Shown here: positions 59,372 to 64,000 of the stretch, in pieces
How the letters are laid out: every line of letters starts with the position of its first letter
Position numbering within the stretch: the stretch's first letter is position 1
Assembly: GCF_009730915.1 (NCBI RefSeq)
Contig: NC_052482.1
Coordinates: 21,747,912 to 21,811,911 of the forward strand
Length of the DNA stretch: 64,000 nt
Reading direction: 5' to 3'
From: Dioscorea cayenensis subsp. rotundata
Taxonomy: Eukaryota > Streptophyta > Magnoliopsida > Dioscoreales > Dioscoreaceae
Notes under the pieces: generated by a model
Told to the model about the DNA's origin: nothing
The model's input: only the letters and a program-made list of their open reading frames with translations
Databases searched by the model: none
Made by a program: the position numbers and the translations under genes

Positions 59372-60002
59372 GTACCACACCACTGCCATGTCTACTACTC
59401 AATTTATCTCACTTAACTCCCCACTAGATCTTGTTCCTTCATAATAGAAATACTCAACGGACCAAACCTCGTTTTCACTCTGCTTGAAATTCTCATCTAT
59501 CAATCCAATCTGGACTGGAGTGAGACTTTTCGGATGCCTTATTTTCTACCAAATTCATAGAGCCAAACATGTGTGATCGCTGCTGCTGCTGCATTTGATT
59601 GTTCTGCTTCTCTACCACTGTATCTATTTATTTATTTATTTATTTTTCGTATGCTATTGGTTGATTCTAGGGTTCCAAGAATAACCAGCCTTCATGACAT
59701 GAGGCTGAGATTTTCCAATTTCAGCAAAGGTTGAACAGCCCTACCTATGCTAGTAGCAGCAACCTTATGCTTGTCCAACCGTCACACGTTACAATATCAC
59801 CTGTAATTTTTTTAAGTTTCATCCATCATGCCACACTCTGTTTTAGAATATTGTCATGGATGGAGCAATGACATACTGTTGTTTGTGATATATTACTTCA
59901 TTTATTTCAAAAAAAAAATTTTGAGCCTTGATTTTTTTTTTTCCCCTCTACTCTGTATTTTTGTTTCCTATTGACATATTGTATCTCTCTACCATCCCTC
60001 AG
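59372..60002 (+). other. Leader (5' UTR) intron of the ceramidase gene
   Basis: A donor ATTGAG|GTACCA at 59372 and an acceptor CCATCCCTCAG at 60002 bracket an AT-rich 631-bp stretch between the TATA box and the ATG. This is the layout of a 5' UTR intron, predicted from the sequence only. Confidence 0.5.
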
Positions 60003-60064
60003 GTGCAAAGGATTTTCACACTCATGAATTAACATTAGGAATATCCTTTACAAGAAAGGTGGAG

Positions 60065-63000
60065 ATGGCTTTTCTCCTAAACACCCACAGGCGTTGGTCA
60101 ACAATGAGTTCTATCTGGTTTTGCCTTTTGGTCGTATTGTTTGTGCAACATTGTCAACCAACAGCTTCAAGCGCAACATATTTGGTTGGACTGGGGAGCT
60201 ATGACATTACAGGACCTGCTGCTGATGTCAATATGATGGGATATGCTAATATGGAGCAAATTGCTTCTGGAGTTCACTTTCGACTACGAGCTCGGGCGTT
60301 TATTGTTGCTGAGCCAGGCCCAGGGGGGAAGCGCGTAGTGTTTGTCAATCTTGATGCTTGCATGGCATCACAAATTGTCACGATTAAGCTGCTTGAAAGA
60401 TTGAAATCAAGGTAGAATTTTCTATGCTTTTGCTACAAACTTTCATTATTGGCCTTGTGCAAGCCAAGGGAACTTATTATTTTCTCTTAGTTTCTTCAGA
60501 TTATTGCTTGTTCTAAGATGTGAAAAACATCTCTGCATAAGGTTTTCTGTGCATTATTAGCTGGTGATCTAGGCATTTGGACACTAATATATTTCTGGTG
60601 GATCTACAGTCCTTCAATTTTTATTTTATTTTTTTCCGCTAGTATTTCCTGTTTTTGCTCTAGCTTTATTCATTTTTCTACTAGTGACAGTGTCTTGGTT
60701 AGTTAGTTATCTAAGAGACACTTGAGCTAATGTTTTTGTGTTGCTTTCAGTGACTTGCTCAAATTTGAACTTAATTATGTTAGGGGCCAGTAGATCAGAT
60801 GCCAGATATATAATGTCACACACTATTAGTTATTGAGTTTAGCGGTCAACCTCTGCTGTAGGCTGTATGCTTCACATTCCGCTTGTAAAGATATTGTAGG
60901 ATATTTGATGCCATATTTTTTAATGTTTTGATATCTCCTTGTTATGTTAGGCGATAACAAGTGATTCTTGCAGGGATCAACCATATTTTTCTTCTCCCTT
61001 TTTTCAGGTATGGTGATCTCTACACTGAGCAAAATGTGGCTATTAGCGGTATACATACTCATGCTGGACCTGGGGGTTACCTTCAGTATATTGTCTATAT
61101 TGTCACATCTCTTGGATTTGTTCGCCAATCATTTGAAGTCATTGTGAATGGTATTGAGCAAAGCATTATACAAGCTCATGAAAACCTGCGCCCCGAACTG
61201 TTTATGTAAATAAAGGTAGCAGAAGAGTGCATTTTTTTTTTTTGGCCTGACAGTGCTTCCTCCTGCTGATTTATGCATAACTGCAATGATTTGTTCCTGA
61301 AAGTTTTTAGTATGACTTTCTGAAATCTGTTTTATCATAGTTTCAAACAATATGTGATATACATCATCAGCAATGATTTGATTTAGGAGACTGATATCTG
61401 TGATCTGATGGTCCATGAATCTGTTTCATGGCAGAATTTGTAATGCATTTCCATACTTCTGTCATGCATAGCATTAGATCTCTTGTTAATGGGAATAATA
61501 TCAATTACTTGTTAAGATCGGGCTATACATGTTGCAATCCATGTTTAATCATTGACCATATTTGGGTTATGACCGTTATTTTTTTCTTGTTGATGCTATA
61601 CACACACATGATCATCTTAACCAACACTCCCAAGAGATATTTACTGATGCCAATTTTTGCTTTTCAACTAAGTCGTATTTACTATTTGGTGACTTCTGTG
61701 GTACTAAAGTTTTTACTTACCATTTCACTCCTTCCTGCTCTGGAACTATCATTTGCCTTAAGGAGAACTACTTGATTCTGGTATCAATCGCAGTCCTAGT
61801 GCCTACCTCAATAATCCTGCTGCCGAGCGAAGCCGATATAAGTATAATGTTGATAAAGAAATGACTCTTCTGAAGTTTGTAGATGATGAGTGGGGACCAG
61901 TTGGTGCTTTTAACTGGTTTGCAACTCATGGGACATCAATGAGTCGGACAAACTCTCTGATTAGTGGTGATAACAAAGGTGCTGCTGCACGGTTCATGGA
62001 GGACTGGTTTAAGCAGAAGGGTCTTGATGAAATCGACATTGTATACCCTGAGGAATTAGGCACTGAGAGGATAAATGAAGGCTCTCCACGGAGAGTGTCT
62101 ACCATAATACCTCAGCTACATAATAGCGGTGTGTTTCTTTTTGTTGTTTTATTTGTCATAGTTAACTATAAGATGGTTAACTCCTCACAGTTGATCTCAT
62201 GCTCACTATCTTCTGCAGTTGATGAGTTAAAACAAACTGCATCCTCCTTCCAGGCATCTGGTGGTAGGCGAGTGACTAGGTCCCTTAGTGCCACTCGCCG
62301 TCTGCGGAGTTCTTTCAGACAGGGTAATAGACCAAAATTTGTCTCTGCATTTTGTCAATCGAACTGTGGAGATGTTAGTCCAAATGTGCTTGGAGCATTC
62401 TGCATTGATACTGGACTTCCTTGTGACTTCAACCACAGTACCTGTAGTGGAAAGAATGAACTCTGCTATGGCCGAGGCCCTGGGTTAGTACTACCTCTTC
62501 TGATTTATCCTATGAATTAACATTCTTATGGAAAATGTCTCTAACATGAATTTGTTCATATTCTACCTGACAGTTACCCAGATGAGTTCGAAAGCACACG
62601 CATCATTGGAGAAAGGCAATTTAGGAAAGCAGTTGACCTGTTCAGTGCAGCATCTGAGCAGATAAAAGGAAAAGTTGATTATCGTCATACTTATTTAGAT
62701 CTTTCTCAACTTGAGGTCACTCTTTCTTCAAGTGATGGAAGTAAAAGTGTGGTGAAGACATGCCCTGCGGCTATGGGATTTGCATTTGCTGCAGGAACTA
62801 CTGATGGTCCCGGTGCTTTTGATTTCCAGCAAGGGGATGACAAGGTTAATTGTAACAAGTGAGCAAGTCATTGCATTCCTTTTAAAATCTTTTGTTCATA
62901 TGATTTCTTTTTCACACTATAACAGGGTAATGCATTTTGGAAATTGGTGAGGAACTTACTGAAAACTCCCAGTAAGGAGCAAGAAGATTGTCAGTACCCA

Positions 63001-63915
63001 AAGCCAATTTTGTTAGATACTGGTGACATGAAGGAACCATATGACTGGGCGGTGAGCTAAATTTCCATTTCCATTTACAGTCTTTCCTTCTGAAAATGCT
63101 TCTGTGCCTTGTTGTACAACTCTATCCAGTATAAGGTGTCCATGGGTGGCATGACTATAGGTATCGTTCTTTTGCTGATATTCTGTCTTGATGTTGGAAG
63201 TGTTCCATATTTATGCATGGCAGCAATGTTCAATTATTCTTCTGGAGTTTCAGTCAATATACTCTGAATTTTCTGCTCGTCTTTTAAGATGAGATTTTGG
63301 TATTAAATTTATAGTGGAATGTCTCTGTTATTATTAAGCCATTTTCTTTATGTGTTTACATCATTTGATTATAGTACAATGTGCATGTAACTATGCATAT
63401 ATATGCATAATTTGGAAATTCCTTGGGGGCATCTTACAAGATAACCTTCAGCATTTTCTAATGATTGGTCTTTTCTTGCCACAGCCTTCAATTCTTCCAA
63501 TTCAAATTATAAGGATTGGACAGCTTGTCATCCTCTGCGTACCTGGAGGTACAAGTTACTTGCATTTAAATCTTCTTTGTTAATAGATAGCTGCATGCAA
63601 ACCCGTTCTCTCTTTCTATCATGCTCATATGTGCGCACACTCACTCATAGGACTACCACAATTAACATTACCGTATGGTGTGGTCTCTTATCTACTATTG
63701 TTCATAAAAGAAAAAATAATAAAAAGATACTGTTGTTCCTCACAGAATTTACGACTATGGCTGGGCGACGCCTTCGAGATGCTGTACGCACTGTTCTTAC
63801 TAGTGGCAGCAATGGTGCGTTTGACAAAAACATCCACATTGTTATAGCTGGTTTGACAAATTCATACTCCCAGTATGTTACCACTTATGAAGAGTATCAG
63901 ATCCAAAGATATGAG
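60065..63915 (+). CDS. Neutral ceramidase, 5' part (runs off the window), frameshift in exon 2
   Basis: Neutral ceramidase hydrolyses ceramide to sphingoid base and fatty acid, in plants mainly at the ER/Golgi or cell surface. Exons: 60065-60411, 61008-61215, 61763-62128, 62219-62483, 62574-62844, 62926-63051, 63485-63548 and 63746-63915, continuing beyond the window. A signal peptide (SIWFCLLVVLFV) precedes YLVGLGSYDITGPAADVNMM. Zinc ligands lie in GIHTHAGPGG and ATHGTSMSR; the catalytic Ser is in SNCGDVSPN. A normal join of exon 2 to exon 3 (VNK|GELLDSGINRSPSAY) needs one more base near 61195, so the frame is broken there although the splice donor AAAG|GTAGCA is intact. The last visible part is NSYSQYVTTYEEYQIQRYE. 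The ATG at 60065 begins a normal signal peptide; another in-frame ATG lies 13 codons on. Confidence 0.9.
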
Positions 63916-64000
63916 GTTTGTCCCGTTGCAATTTCGCTGTTCTTGCCCGTTAGAAAGATGACACAAGTGGTTTTGCATATGTTAGCCATTATATGACAAC
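63916..64000 (+). other. Intron of the ceramidase gene, cut by window end
   Basis: Follows the donor GAG|GTTTGT at 63916. No further exon begins before 64000. Confidence 0.6.

Overview
The window is nuclear DNA of a flowering plant, most likely a monocot. It has GT-AG (and some GC-AG) introns with AT-rich bodies, many (TA)n microsatellites, and plant-only gene families: laccase, PSPG-box UGT, PASTICCINO1-type FKBP, FLN1 and plant neutral ceramidase. The class I small heat shock proteins begin MSIVRR or MSII-RR, a start common in grasses and other monocots. The species cannot be fixed from the sequence alone.

Layout from left to right. (1) 1-2625 (+): 3' half of a PAS1/FKBP72-like gene. (2) 2.8-5.2 kb: a MITE and relics of class I HSP20 genes. 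(3) 5208-7081 (-): a two-exon UDP-glycosyltransferase of the UGT709/UGT85 kind. (4) 7.1-9.6 kb: AT-rich DNA ending in a degenerate tandem repeat of about 155 bp. (5) 9.6-12.94 kb: a nested transposon block in which a decayed hAT transposase was hit by a 5'-truncated L1-type LINE and by a tRNA-type SINE, while a second SINE sits inside the LINE; target-site duplications support the order. (6) 13144-15019 (-): five-exon TIM10. (7) 16200-18725 (-): RING-CH (MARCH-like) membrane E3 ligase. (8) 22588-22878 (-): an unrecognised small-protein gene. (9) 23.4-23.7 kb: a Micron-like MITE between (TA)n tracts. (10) 24629-27813 (+): laccase with a likely miR397 site. (11) 28.5-34.6 kb: an HSP20 relic and 5.6 kb with no recognisable gene. 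(12) 34580-39374 (-): a 1.4-kilo-residue RING/TRAF-finger, Gln/Pro-rich protein with a C-terminal C2H2 finger. (13) 41.35-48.15 kb (+): a near full-length L1-type LINE with intact ORF1 and broken ORF2. (14) 49707-53070 (+): proline-transporter (ProT) gene. (15) 54058-54532 (+): class I HSP20 with a frameshift. (16) 55240-56898 (-): plastid FLN1. (17) 60065 to the window end (+): neutral ceramidase, truncated by the window edge.

The genes are unrelated housekeeping or metabolic genes rather than a cluster or operon. The main patterns across the window are: HSP20 fragments at four or five places over 53 kb, which suggests a decayed dispersed or tandem family; single-base frameshifts in four otherwise excellent host genes (laccase, HSP20, FLN1, ceramidase), which looks more like consensus error than four independent gene deaths; three GC-AG introns; and a previously unnamed SINE family seen twice with clear duplications. 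I found no CRISPR, operon, rRNA, true tRNA or LTR/viral element. No complete new biological system is visible. The most novel items are the SINE family, the small protein at 22.6-22.9 kb and the RING/TRAF/C2H2 protein.
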